Of a stretch of 64,000 nucleotides of DNA, positions 19,468 to 29,780 are shown piece by piece. The first letter of the stretch is position 1. Each line of letters opens with the position of its first letter. The stretch comes from Atriophallophorus winterbourni (taxonomy: Eukaryota; Platyhelminthes; Trematoda; Plagiorchiida; Microphallidae), in assembly GCA_013407085.1 (NCBI GenBank), contig JACCGJ010000646.1, positions 1 to 64,000 on the forward strand. The letters run 5' to 3'. The translations under genes were made by a program, and so were the position numbers. The notes beneath the pieces are model-generated. The model was not told where the DNA came from. It did no database searches and saw nothing but the letters and a program-made list of their open reading frames with translations.

Positions 19468-19537
19468 GGGATCAACTTTACGCGGTAATTTGGCTGCCGC
19501 GGCACAATTTTGGCACGATCAAACCGTTTGCTCAATA

Positions 19538-20214
19538 TCACACTTGAACGCACTTGACAGCAAACGGTAGACGATTATAACAATAGAGGCCTCGATGCGT
19601 GTTAATTGTTAGAAGTTTTTTGACTTTTCGCTGACTGCGACCTGAAGATATGCGTCTGAGAAATCTATCTTCGAAAAAATTCTGCCTCCATTTAGTTGTG
19701 CGAACATGTCTTCTGGGACAGGCAACGGATACTGCTGAGTCTCGAGACAGTCGTTTAGTCCTGTAGAGAAATCGGCACATATTCTCAGCTTAACGTTTGC
19801 TTTCTTAACCACAACTATTGGTGCAGCCCAGGATGAATAACTAATTGGGCTGATGACTCCTTCACTTTCTAAGCGATCCAACTCTTCCTCGACTGCAATA
19901 GGACTTGCGTAAGGCACCGGCCTTTTTGGGCGGAACACAGGGCGTGATCCCGGTTTTAAATATAGCTCAACTTCCATTTGGGTGCAGCGACCCAGACCAT
20001 CAGCGAATACACGGGGATATTTGGGGGCGGAGTGTTTCATCAAATTCGTTGTGTTAAATAACTCGGTTGTATAAAACACACAATCAATTTCATCTATCAG
20101 TGTACTCTCAGTTTGACTGCAAATGGTACTAAACGGTACATCCCATAGCTTCAACATTTCTATACAGTCTATTCCCAAAACATTTAGGTGGTCGTTAGCT
20201 GCCACATAGCCCAC
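19538..20214 (-). pseudogene. Gypsy protease-RT linker and partial reverse transcriptase
   Basis: The frame 20214-19609 encodes the N-terminal RT region: F-R-P-K-R-P-V-P-Y, E-L-D-R-L-E-S-E-G-V-I-S-P, S-S-W-A-A-P-I-V-V-V-K-K, R-I-C-A-D-F-S-T-G-L-N and F-S-K-I-D-F-S-D-A-Y-L-Q-V (first catalytic D). A frameshift near 19610 moves the continuation into the overlapping frame ending 19538, L-T-I-N-T-H-R-G-L-Y, R-L-P-F-A-V-K. Sequence then jumps to the integrase zinc finger, so the YXDD box, connection and RNase H domains are deleted. Upstream, N-V-L-G-I-D-C suggests the end of the protease. Confidence 0.8.
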
Positions 20215-20252
20215 ACAAGAACATTGTTGTCCTCGAAACTTGAAAATACATG

Positions 20253-20708
20253 TTAACTCACCGAGAAACGCGAGATTATCTCCTGGGGCGTTCTTAGCAA
20301 TGCGAGATGTAGACTGCAGCAGTGGCTTACCAATAGATTTCCAAGTTTTTCGTGAGATGATTGTGATATCTGAGGCCGTTGTAATGTTACCTTCTGGTCG
20401 TTTATCTCGATGGAAATATATTTTCGAAGACTGCAGAACGATTTACTATTGGTAGAGAATACAACATTTGACTGTCTTCGGCTAAGGTTTCTCTGGGAAT
20501 TGGTATAGCACCTGCTTTCTCTGTGTCTATATTTGCCATATGTTTCTTTTAAACGCGGTTCTGCATGTTCTTCAGTATTCAAATTCAGTTTCGACAAGAG
20601 AGCATCAAATAGTTTGATTTGACGTTGCTCCGATTCCATGATGAAACGAACGATTTCCTCATACAGGCTCATCCCGCCACTGTTTTGAAAGTTTATCCCC
20701 GTCGCCAA
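20253..20708 (-). pseudogene. Gag-like start of the Gypsy element
   Basis: The first open frame inside the 5' LTR has about 150 codons and begins M-A-T-G-I-N-F-Q-N-S-G-G-M. An acidic helical start (E-E-I-V-R-F-I-M-E-S-E-Q-R-Q-I-K-L-F) resembles the N-terminus of gag in the mag-like clade. The region then becomes disordered in sequence. No capsid core or CCHC knuckle is seen, so most of gag is deleted. Confidence 0.45.
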
Positions 20709-20709
20709 T
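20690..20709 (-). other. Primer-binding site of the Gypsy element
   Basis: Directly inside the 5' LTR, the minus strand reads TTGGCGACGGGGATAAACT. It contains TGG at the expected place, complementary to a tRNA 3' CCA end. The tRNA is not identified. Confidence 0.45.
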
Positions 20710-20954
20710 TGTTATAACTGTGGGGTGTTGCACTGGCCCAGCCGTAAATCAGAAAACACAACTGAACTCGAACTCGTGTATTGACCGAATGAATGAATAA
20801 CACATAGTTGTACAGTGAATAATAATCACAATATGCACGAACTATCGATTTTGATTGATGATTAATCTATAGTTCGTTCACTGTCAATAATCGATTCATG
20901 ATTAACGATCAATGTGGTGCACGTGAGTCATGGCACGTTCGCTGCTCCGCAGCA
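20710..20954 (-). repeat. 5' LTR of the Gypsy element
   Basis: TG...CA ends, 245 bp. The flanking ACAAC at 20955-20959 repeats the one at 18042-18046. Confidence 0.88.
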
Positions 20955-22160
20955 ACAACACCAAAACACATTGCAGTGTGCTCACGAAAATACTTCAGTC
21001 AGACATAGATCATAATTCGCGAATTGTTCATGAACGACGAACAAGTGACTTCCGATTTAAGCTTTACAGTCGCACAAAAATGGCTCGGAAAACGAAACTT
21101 CGCTTGGACTGAACAGCGAAAGACCAGAACTAATGCCTCTTAGCAGAAATATTTTGAAATTCGTAACAAAGTGAATGCTCTCGTATAAGAGGACGAGCAA
21201 TATTACCATCGCTCTCTGTCTTCGAAAATGGAAGAAAACCCTAAACTTCTCTATCGGATTGTCAATGCTCGGTCCAGTGTGAAACCAAGGGTGTTTCCTG
21301 TTATTTCTGAGAATGGGTTAACAGTCACAGCAAAGTGAACAGCTGATACTCTCGCTCAATTTTATGCAAATGTGTTCAGCTGGAAAACGGTTAGGGCGAA
21401 TGAGAAATTACTGACATCGATTGTATCTCAACAACTGAATGATATTTAGATTGATTCAGCGATTATACGAAGACACTTGTGTCGACTGAACCCTGGAAAA
21501 TCTCCTGGAGCTGATGGAATAACACCAGCACTACTAAAATCCTGTGACCAGCAGCTGTGTTAACCACTATGCCAATTATTCCAACATTCCCTAACCGAAG
21601 GAGTGGTGCCAACAGAGTTGAAGACAGGGGTAATTTCACCAATTTATAAGGGTGGTAGCCGTTCAGATCCCGCGAACTACCGTCCTGTCACCCTACTTCC
21701 CGTGATATCCAAAGTTATGGAGCGCATAGTGACGGAAAATATAGTTAATCACTTGGAATCAAAAATATACTATCTGTCGCCCAGCATGGGTTTCGTAAAG
21801 CTCGCTCATGCTTGACAAACTTGCTGACGGTATTAAACGATTGGACCCAAACGGTTGACGCAGGAGACAGTGTGCACGCGCGTTATCTGGATATGTCGAA
21901 AGCTTCCAACAGAGTTGATCACTTAATGTTGCTACAAAAGCGAAAAAAGATTGGTATTGATGGGTAGCACTCGTATGGTTTGAAAGCTACCTCAATGGGC
22001 GCAAGGCAACCGTTCGAGTTAACGGGGTACAATCACGAGTCATTAATACCTCCAGTGGTGTACCGCAAGGTTCCATTCTCGGACCAGTACTTTTCTTAGT
22101 TTACATCAATGATTTACCTGAGACGCTCTCATGCATTGTATTTCTTTTTGTGGATGATGT
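20955..22160 (+). pseudogene. CR1-like LINE ORF2, right part with RT
   Basis: This continues the LINE that stops at 18046. After the duplicated ACAAC, the frame from 21040 has F-R-F-K-L-Y-S-R-T-K-M-A-R. RT blocks follow in several frames: N-P-G-K-S-P-G-A-D-G (about 21490), G-V-I-S-P-I-Y-K-G-G, N-Y-R-P-V-T-L-L-P-V-I-S-K (about 21670), R-Y-L-D-M-S-K-A (about 21885), [11 protein letters not shown] (about 22060) and F-L-F-V-D-D-V (about 22140). The catalytic FADD has become F-V-D-D. Many frameshifts and stops are present. Confidence 0.75.
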
Positions 22161-22860
22161 TAAACGTAAACCTACCACTAAGTTCGGTACTAGGCCAACT
22201 ATTTTTACTTACGTGATGAGGCATTTCAATTGTCATGTCACCGTTAAAAATTTTCGAATTCTGACTAATTCACTGTATCCACGGATAATTGTTGAGAAAT
22301 ATCGGAAAGATCATGGAATGGTTGCATGATTGGGATCTTCCTCAGTACTATCGTGAATTTATTTTTTGTCAGCAACATTCCAACAAATTGCAGTGATTGC
22401 TTATTTCGGCAAGTTTGATGTGAAATGTCAAGGATTTAGATATGGTCGAAACAGCGGACATTAAATGGGCTGTTCAAGGAAATTCAGATGCACAGCGAGC
22501 CGGAGCAGAGCTCTTCAAACTTTAATCTATTCTGACACGCAGAACGCTGGATGTATTCATACTCTTGAATACGGCGATTTTCAGGCCTTATTTAGTCTAT
22601 TGCTTGCCAGCCTAGATCTATTTCTTCCAAAAAGACACTTAACTACCACAGGGCGTCTAACGTTTGGCTACCAAAATGGTTGAATTTTTCTCTAAGAAAT
22701 CCTACTAGGAGCTTATAATTTCTTTAGTCAATTGTCACTTCGGTGCCGGCGTCTAAATTGCGACCTAATAAAAACCTTCAAAATCCTGAAATGCTTAAGT
22801 GATAATGACGAAATCTGTTATCTCGAAAAAATCAACCCTTCAACTAGAAGGCACAAAATG
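22161..22860 (+). pseudogene. Decayed CR1-like RT C-terminus
   Basis: Isolated coding traces follow the split CR1: [10 protein letters not shown] near 22315, and R-L-N-C-D-L-I-K-T-F-K-I-L-K-C-L-S-D-N-D near 22750. The latter is the R-R-L-R-G-D-L-I block of the RT tail. A piece at 22170-22290 does not match and may be an insertion. Not translatable. Confidence 0.5.
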
Positions 22861-22970
22861 TATATATATATATATATCGATATATATAGATATAGATATA
22901 TATATTATTTATATATATATATATATTATATATATATATCTATATATATATTATATATATATACTTATTG
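22859..22970. repeat. (TA)n microsatellite
   Basis: About 110 bp of TA repeats with ATC and ATT interruptions. Tyrosine-isoleucine open frames across it are artefacts. Confidence 0.9.
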
Positions 22971-23049
22971 CTTTCTCTTTAAGAGTCAGCCGTCAAGTGC
23001 ATACTAAAAACTGGAAGGTTTTTTAAACTGTAACATTTCCAAACTGTGA

Positions 23050-23092
23050 TATATATTATCTCTATATATATATATATATATATATTATATAG
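23050..23092. repeat. (TA)n microsatellite
   Basis: Short TA run, probably a second part of the same tract. Confidence 0.8.
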
Positions 23093-23459
23093 TGAGTATC
23101 TTTCAGAGATTATTAGAAAGATTCTGGATGGCAACATTACGGCGGATAATGAACTTCTACCTTCGAATTACGATTTTAGTTTCTACACTCGAATCAATTG
23201 TTATTAGGCAATACATTTTAGACAGTTGTTTTCCATTATAATTTCATCCATTACCACTACGTCAAGGTTTGCTGGACTAAGTATTACTGAGCTCACCTGT
23301 TAACGGTGAGCATAAAGTAATCTGATGTATACTCTATATTTGGATGATTCTCGTTGGTAACGTTACCAAGGATAGTGAACGTCTACTCTTGCCCCACGAT
23401 GGAGTAAGCAGCAGAAGTCTGGGCTGCTTTGCTACGCAAATATTTTGTTTTTTCGGTAA

Positions 23460-23805
23460 AATATATCACAGAGCAACAAGTTTAGTGTTGGGTTTTCGCA
23501 ATGTTCCGTACACCGAAAGATTGCGACGTCTGGGTCCATGCAACTTTACCCAAAGGAGTATATGATGCGATATTATTCTGACCCATATAATTGTGTCTAT
23601 CGAAGGAGATCCAATATAACACTTGTTTCAATTGTGACGTGAAAGCGACCATTGAACGTAACCTATCTCTTTACATCCCAATTTCCCATATTGATAGTCA
23701 ATATCATTTATACCATAAATACTACATTCTATTGGAATTCCCTATCTCAACAGGTTGTTGACTCTTGTTCCTTGGCAATTTTTAAACGAAATTTGAATTA
23801 ATCAT
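23460..23805 (+). pseudogene. CR1-like LINE RT C-terminal tail
   Basis: The plus-strand frame near 23485-23565 reads G-F-R-N-V-P-Y-T-E-R-L-R-R-L-G. A second piece at 23720-23800 reads Y-W-N-S-L-S-Q-Q-V-V-D-S. Both are standard CR1 RT end blocks in the right order. Upstream and middle parts are missing or decayed. Confidence 0.65.
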
Positions 23806-25105
23806 GTAAAATAACATTATTGTCATCCATACAGTTTGATATAATATGTTTATTTTCTACTACTTTTTTCACATTTTCGTTCATACTGTATCCCTGTGGT
23901 GTCGTGAAGTAATAACTTTTTAACCATGAATCCTCGATTTCGTAATTACTTGGCAATAGTATTTGAAACTCAGTAATCATTCTGTAATACTAACTGGAAA
24001 TGTTGTTCGTTGCGTAAATAGATCATTACTTATGTAAGAAAGCATCCAACAAGTGAAAAGACGAATATAAATTTGATTCAAGGTAGTTAAACACAAATGT
24101 TTCGAGGACAAGAAAGATTTTGCAAGTTTAGTTAGCGAAAAATAATAATCTGCTTCATTAAAATTGAAAGAAACCACAATAAATGCTCCCTCAGAATGAG
24201 GATATTTTGATCAATCATTTACTTATGAGTAAGCTCAAATGTGATATATTGGTCTTTTGGTGAAGTTGTTTCCTCCGCATAAACTCAAACTTTGATTCTT
24301 TATTGATTTTACTTAATGTTTGATGTTAATATCACGAAATTTTGTGTGATTGATGAAATTAATTTCAATTATATCTAGTTGATGTAAACGCCATAATGAT
24401 TTCCATATCTGATGGATGAATTCTTAGTTTAATGTTGTGATTGCTCTGGACCAATGGATTTCCTTTTATGTTGTAATCATTATGCGCATTTGTGGGTTTT
24501 ATATTTTGCTTTTCGTTTGCCTCTTTCGGACAACTTTCCAAGCGCGTGTGGATCTCATTCTACAATGAGGCTATACAATGCTTCTCAGGAGGAACCATCA
24601 TTCTTGCAGGACGCACAAGACTGATCGCTGTCATTTTTACACTATCTGCTGGATCTACATACGGTAACAGAAAAAAACAGTATTTACTGTTTCCAAGCTT
24701 TAAGTTGTATCTGATAACGTTTCCCATCTCTTAAAGCTGTATTTCGTTCATTGTGGATGTATTTACTCCATATTTCCCCATACCCGTATATAATGGGTGG
24801 CTTAGTTGTGAAGATATAACATTGAAATTACCAACACAGAGAAAACTACTGGGTCACTTTAAATACGGCGAGGTTAGCAGATTATCATTTTGATCACGTT
24901 TAAACTTTTCTACGCTCACGTTGTCATGAATATTCGATCTGTTTTTTATCCCTATGTTTTCATGCACAACACTGTTTTATTTTGCGTAAAAGCATGTGGG
25001 ACAGTTGCGAATAGTGCCAAACGCTAGCTTTTGAATGCTAGTCAGACCAACACCCTCCGGTTTAACAGAAGTGATGCGAGTGCTAAAACTGTGATGAATG
25101 TTATG
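23806..25105. other. Intergenic, no convincing gene
   Basis: AT-rich sequence. A 28-codon frame at 24482 begins M-R-I-C-G-F-Y-I-L-L-F-V-C-L-F, which resembles a signal peptide, but a stop follows and no good donor site supports it. Confidence 0.4.
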
Positions 25106-25107
25106 TT

Positions 25108-25290
25108 TTAGTGTGCTGGTGGCCCAGCTGTGACTAGAGAGAACCACCACCGTAACAGAACCGGTGTAATGACTGATTGAACAAATATCAGAATGGCTGT
25201 ACAGTGAGCAATAAACACATTATGCACCCGCGACCCTTAATAATTGATGCTCGATCGATAGGGCATTCACTGACCAATGAAAACAATTTG
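25108..25290 (-). repeat. Probable solo LTR, relative of the 18047/20710 LTR
   Basis: The segment follows the LTR of the Gypsy element in order: GGCCCAGC, AACAGAACCGG, TGACTGATTGAACAA, GTACAGTGA, then CACATTATGCA, TTGATGCTCGATC and GTTCACTGAC-like ends. Divergence is high and no internal region is attached, so it looks like an old recombined solo LTR of a related family. Confidence 0.55.
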
Positions 25291-26353
25291 AAACCCAAAT
25301 GATTCCGTGTCCAGAAAGAGTTTCACGAGAAATGTTTCAATGATAACCTTTTCTGTAAAAATACACTTAGAAGAACATTAGTAAGTATTGAACGTTGTGC
25401 AAGTTCAGTTAAATCGGACCACGAGAATAACCGTTTGGCACGTATTTACAGGACGAATAAGATGGAGGTGACATTCTTTGGAGACAGTTTCGAGTTATTC
25501 GGTGCGAATAATAGATTTGCATATAAATAAGCTCTCTGTGTATTATTCTTTGTCGTTTTCGTAATGAAAGCTTGAACAATATAGTATGACGGGAAAGAGC
25601 AGGTAATGATGCAAAACGTATATGAGTGTGTAAAACGTCGCTAATCGTTATGAGCGCAGCGGAAGAGATTGTTCCTCTATTTATCAGGACTGTAATGTCA
25701 TTTGAAACAATATGAAACACACAGCCTTCATGTGCATTTGATGTGCATCCATGGTTGATAGCGGATAACCGGGACCAACCGCAACCCAAGACATTGAACA
25801 TAAAATTTCAGTCGAAACTCAAGTCTATGTTAACCTAATTTCAGGCTTCGAAACTGGTCTATTTCATAAAGTTTACTCGAAGTTCAATGCTTGGGCATTC
25901 GTGTAACATTCCACACTCACGATAAGAATTCCGATGTCGGTTGATGCCTCAAAACGTTTTTCACAGCATAAATAGCAAGCTCAAAGATGCTCATTCTCTC
26001 TCTCAGTGTTCCTAACTTGGGTACTTACAATCAAGATTAAATTCTGAAACGCAGAAATTAATAAATAAACCTTGAAGGACATTACTGATTTTTAAATATT
26101 TTTTTCCAGATTTTTTATATATTGAATTAATTGCGATATCAATTGATGTTTTGTCCATTATTATGATTAAGCACGGTTAATTGAACTGACAATCTATTCA
26201 ATAATTTCAGTTGAAAACGGATGACATTTTTCAATTTTTATGCTCTTTTCTTACTCGCTTTATATCGATGATCCCTTAACGAGAGCACAATGGCTACCGT
26301 TCTATGCGTTGTGTTTCTAAATGTGAGCGAGGTACGTTTGAAAAATTTCTTAC
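25291..26353. other. Spacer with one unexplained minus-strand open frame
   Basis: A 130-codon frame (25801-25409, minus) contains G-C-T-S-N-A-H-E-G-C-V-F-H-I-V but no family I recognise. It could be chance or an exon of a gene starting at 26423. Nothing else is seen. Confidence 0.3.
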
Positions 26354-26423
26354 TTTGACCACACACGACTAAATCAGACTTGTAAAATGAACATAATAAC
26401 AAAACGAAAAGGATAGTGAGCAT
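26354..26423 (-). CDS. Possible first exon of a small secreted protein
   Basis: The exon would start at ATG 26423 and encode M-L-T-I-L-F-V-L-L-L-C-S-F-Y-K-S-D-L-V-V-C-G-Q. This is a good signal peptide with a hydrophobic core of about 10 residues and a plausible cleavage near V-V-C-G. It is followed directly by the donor GTAAGA, in phase 1. On the minus strand TATAAAA lies at 26495-26489, about 70 bp upstream. I could not find the next exon. The function is unknown; a short exon of a small secreted or micro-exon-type gene is one reading, chance is another. Confidence 0.3.
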
Positions 26424-26429
26424 TTTTGA

Positions 26430-29400
26430 CACGTTTTTCGTTTAGCGAAATGCAAGTTGGCAGATGGAACATAGGCAGAAAAGGATTATTTTATATGTGA
26501 TTTTAGAAAATCAGACAAATGTGTTTCGGAGTTGAAAACACCATAATTATCGAACTGTCTGTTGAATGCAGAAAAACAAAGATGAAAAGTAGCCAAAGTA
26601 TGTAGATCGTGTGGATGTTAGGTTGTATCATGAGGTGAGCTTATGGTGGTTGTAATTGTATAAACAATGGACAGACAAGTTTGGCAATTTCTTCTAATCA
26701 TTCCAATACATCAACATAACTGTTAGGAGAAACAAGTTTGAGAGTGCTCACATTCGCTGCACGTACACACGAACACACAACTGGTTTTTCACTGTTTGCA
26801 ATATCGGGTGGTAATATCAGCAAGTCTTGATTCAGTGATAAAACGTTAGACTACAATTTAGATTTTGAAGCGATGGTTGATTACATGGGTACATCTAACA
26901 ATTTGATTACCGATCCCTGCTGTTAATCTGATTTCGATCAACAATAAAAATGAACAGTTAATTTAAATGGTTGATTCCAACTTACTCTATAACCAATTTC
27001 TGGATGTAAACTTTTATCAGGCGGGGATAGTAATATTGTATAAAGTGACTCTTGAAACAGTGGATAAGTAATAATCTATGTTGCAGACAATAATAATAAC
27101 TCTTTCACACCTGATATTTGAATTATTTATCTACACAGTGTATCCAAGTCGAGTGAAAGGGGTATATTGTGGAGCGTTTGTATGAATGACGCGCTAACTT
27201 ATCGAACGAATTGCATGAGTTCAAAAACGTTGAGGCGTTCGTTCCATAGTATGATAAAACGAAGAAAAAGGCGACTCAGCTTTGGCTGATTATCTATTGC
27301 ATGCAGGCTAGTTTGATGACAGCTAACAACTAAATGTACTGCAGTACGAGTAGAAAACACAATGGCACATGCGCTCACCAATTTAATAAACAGAAATCTA
27401 TACGGTATGACATTCAGTGCAGCAACGGATGAACAATTATTTAAAGTAAAATTGTGTTATTATTTAATAATACTTTTTCATCATAGTAACATAATTTCAC
27501 ATTTCTCACACTTTTACCCATGCCTTGTGAGACACATTGCGCTGAGTAAATAGGTCAATTGATAGGCTCCGTGTCCACGCGAACGGCGACCCCTTGGATT
27601 TCATTAGGTTTTTAGGGCAAGATCAATTAGAGGTGGTGGATAGAGAGCTATTCAATTACTTTCCATATTTTGACTATCGCCTTTGATCTGATAAAACATA
27701 TTCACTGGAGTCTAAACAAATCCCAAACACAACAATTTATGTGTGACGGAAAAGCATGCAAATGAAAAATTTAATTTATGTATTTGTTTTATGAAATAAG
27801 TTTTAAAATATTCCGCATTTGTGGATGAATAAAAACGTTAAGATTGTCATGTTTTTAAGCAAATTGCAAATTAATTGATGAAGCCAATCAGTCAGTCGTG
27901 ACGGTGGACTTTTGATGTCACTGATGAAGTATGTTTAAATTTCATTGCTCATGATATTCAGAACCCAGCCCAGATCATTTCCTATTTTATTAATTTGGTT
28001 TTTCACACATTTTAGTTTGTTTTGAATACGATTTGATATTCGAGATCCTTTCCCCATTTTATTTGAACGCCGTGAGCTCCTCAACCTGCTTTTCGTTTCA
28101 TTGGCTTGCCGTTGTGGTTCCACGATCAAGTCCGTTTTGTTGGTTTCTTTTGGGTCTGAAATGCATGGTAACGTATCAAAAGTGCTCAGCCAAACAATCG
28201 CGAAATTGTATTATTGATACTACTTTAGTGATCACCGAACAAAATTCATTTTGAAATCATTGTTGATTACATCTGTGCCGTCAAGTCAAGTAAAATAACG
28301 AGAAGAAGTACACATTTTGAGAAGTGCCTGGAATCATAATGGCATTCGAGCACACCATTGGTCTCTAAACAGTGTGTTGCCGTTTAATCTTGCAAACTAT
28401 AAAATGCTGCGGATTGGCTCGTGTTTGCACCACACTTCTAACTTCTGACTTACTTAAACTTCAACATCAATGACACATACGCAGTGAACAAGAAGGAGAC
28501 TAAATTAGCTTGATTAGTATCCACGAATTTTCAGCAGTTACAATAATTTCACCAAAAGTTTTCTTCAATAATTGACTACCACTTTACGGCATCAAGTTAC
28601 AATTTGTCGACTGGACGATGTTTCCTGTGCATCTTGATTGATTATTTTTACATATGATTCCGTTTGTCAGCAACTGCGGTAACCAAAATTTCAACAACAA
28701 TTCCCTGTACCTTGTAAATCGTTTAAAATTGCGCGCATCAGTTTATACTAAAAAGTGATGCATTTGGCTCACAGATATAGTTACCATTTAACGAAAAAAG
28801 CGGGAAGAACGTGTGGAGGAATTGATTTTACGCATGGACGATTTGAAGGTCTCGCAAATATTCTCTAAATGTCATCTTTTAAAATTATTTACAGTGAAAA
28901 CTATCCGCTAAATGTTTACTAATAAACGAAGATGTTACTCAATTACGCAAGCATATAAAGGCTTTGAAAATCCAGCATTATTGATTAATCATCTGATGTA
29001 GTACTTTCTCTAGATTAGAATTTGTTCTACTTTAAATTCCTCGCCCGGACATACGTGATCGGTTTGGTTTTCACCAAAAAGTTCTATTAATTCTTGAAAG
29101 ATTGCAAGATTTCACTCAATATACCTCGTCCGCGTGTGGTGTTGGTTAACCTGGTTGATTTTTCTACCATGAAATGCATTAATTTCTGAGCTCGGACATC
29201 AAGTTGCATAAATCGAATTAACCCGATGCGTGTTTAGCACTGCTCAAAGTTGTCAATAGCTTGAGTATACGATACGAATTGAAAATTTACTTTTACCAGC
29301 CAACCAGCTCGCGCTTATCAAGTAGACTCAGTGTGAACATTTTTCAGAAAGTTTGCATGGGAATCCAAAATATACACGTTTCAGTACACCTTGAGGTTTG

Positions 29401-29640
29401 TTGCATGAGCAAACAAAGTGTTTAAACATGTTTCCGGACAAAAGTTCCAATTCTAGAGTGCGGGAGGAATTTTATAGAAAACTGTTTGCTTTTGCGTGTA
29501 GAATCGTCGAGTTTCACTCTATTTCGGTACACGGAACAGTAGTGCAAAACCGAGCTTGTTGGCTTCTTTCAAACGTTGATGGATTCAGGTCAGATTCTAA
29601 TTTAAGCATGTTTATGATCATTCTAACAAACATATTATAT
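26430..29640. other. Long AT-rich stretch without recognised gene
   Basis: I see no exon with both splice support and family motifs, no RNA gene and no clear repeat. Further exons of the minus-strand PAN-like gene would be expected in this interval. The open frame 27381-27199 (minus) has no recognisable content. Confidence 0.4.
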
Positions 29641-29642
29641 AC

Positions 29643-29780
29643 TATTGTATTAATCAAGTATTCAAAAGAGAGCTCAGTGTCTTTTTGGCCTTTAAACCGT
29701 GGATCGACGAAAACGATACATCCTGACTCCATTGAATCTACATATATCATCCCACTGTGCAAAGGAATGCAATTTCTGCC
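29643..29780 (-). CDS. PAN-like gene, exon 2 (3' end uncertain)
   Basis: 46 codons from acceptor CGCAG to a weak donor. It continues the PAN pattern with N-C-I-P-L-H-S-G and E-S-G-C-I-V-F-V-D-P-R-F. The phase matches exon 1. Confidence 0.4.

Larger units (their letters stand above)
18047..20954 (-). mobile_element. Ty3/Gypsy LTR retrotransposon carrying a captured host-like gene segment
   Basis: Two 244-245 bp LTRs (18047-18290 and 20710-20954) start with TGTTATA and end with GCAGCA on the plus strand. They are flanked by the 5-bp target duplication ACAAC (18042-18046 and 20955-20959). The LTRs differ at about a dozen positions. On the minus strand the order is primer site, short gag-like frame, partial RT, end of the integrase zinc finger, a 600-bp foreign segment, end of the integrase catalytic region, and integrase tail. 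RNase H and most of the RT and integrase cores are missing, so the element is non-autonomous. It is inserted in antisense in a CR1 LINE. Confidence 0.88.

Noticed and set aside
19167..19553. 128-codon minus-strand frame in the Gypsy element
   Set aside because: It overlaps the integrase/SERBP1-like frame in another phase and has no family motifs.
22732..23026. Tyr/Ile-rich open frames
   Set aside because: They are translations of a TA microsatellite, with only their first 40 codons derived from a decayed LINE.
24482..24568. Short frame with signal-peptide-like start
   Set aside because: Stops after 28 codons and no good splice donor within it.
25409..25801. 130-codon minus-strand frame with several Cys and His
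   Set aside because: No recognisable domain, no clear acceptor or donor in phase with the nearby signal-peptide exon. Kept only as an unexplained frame.
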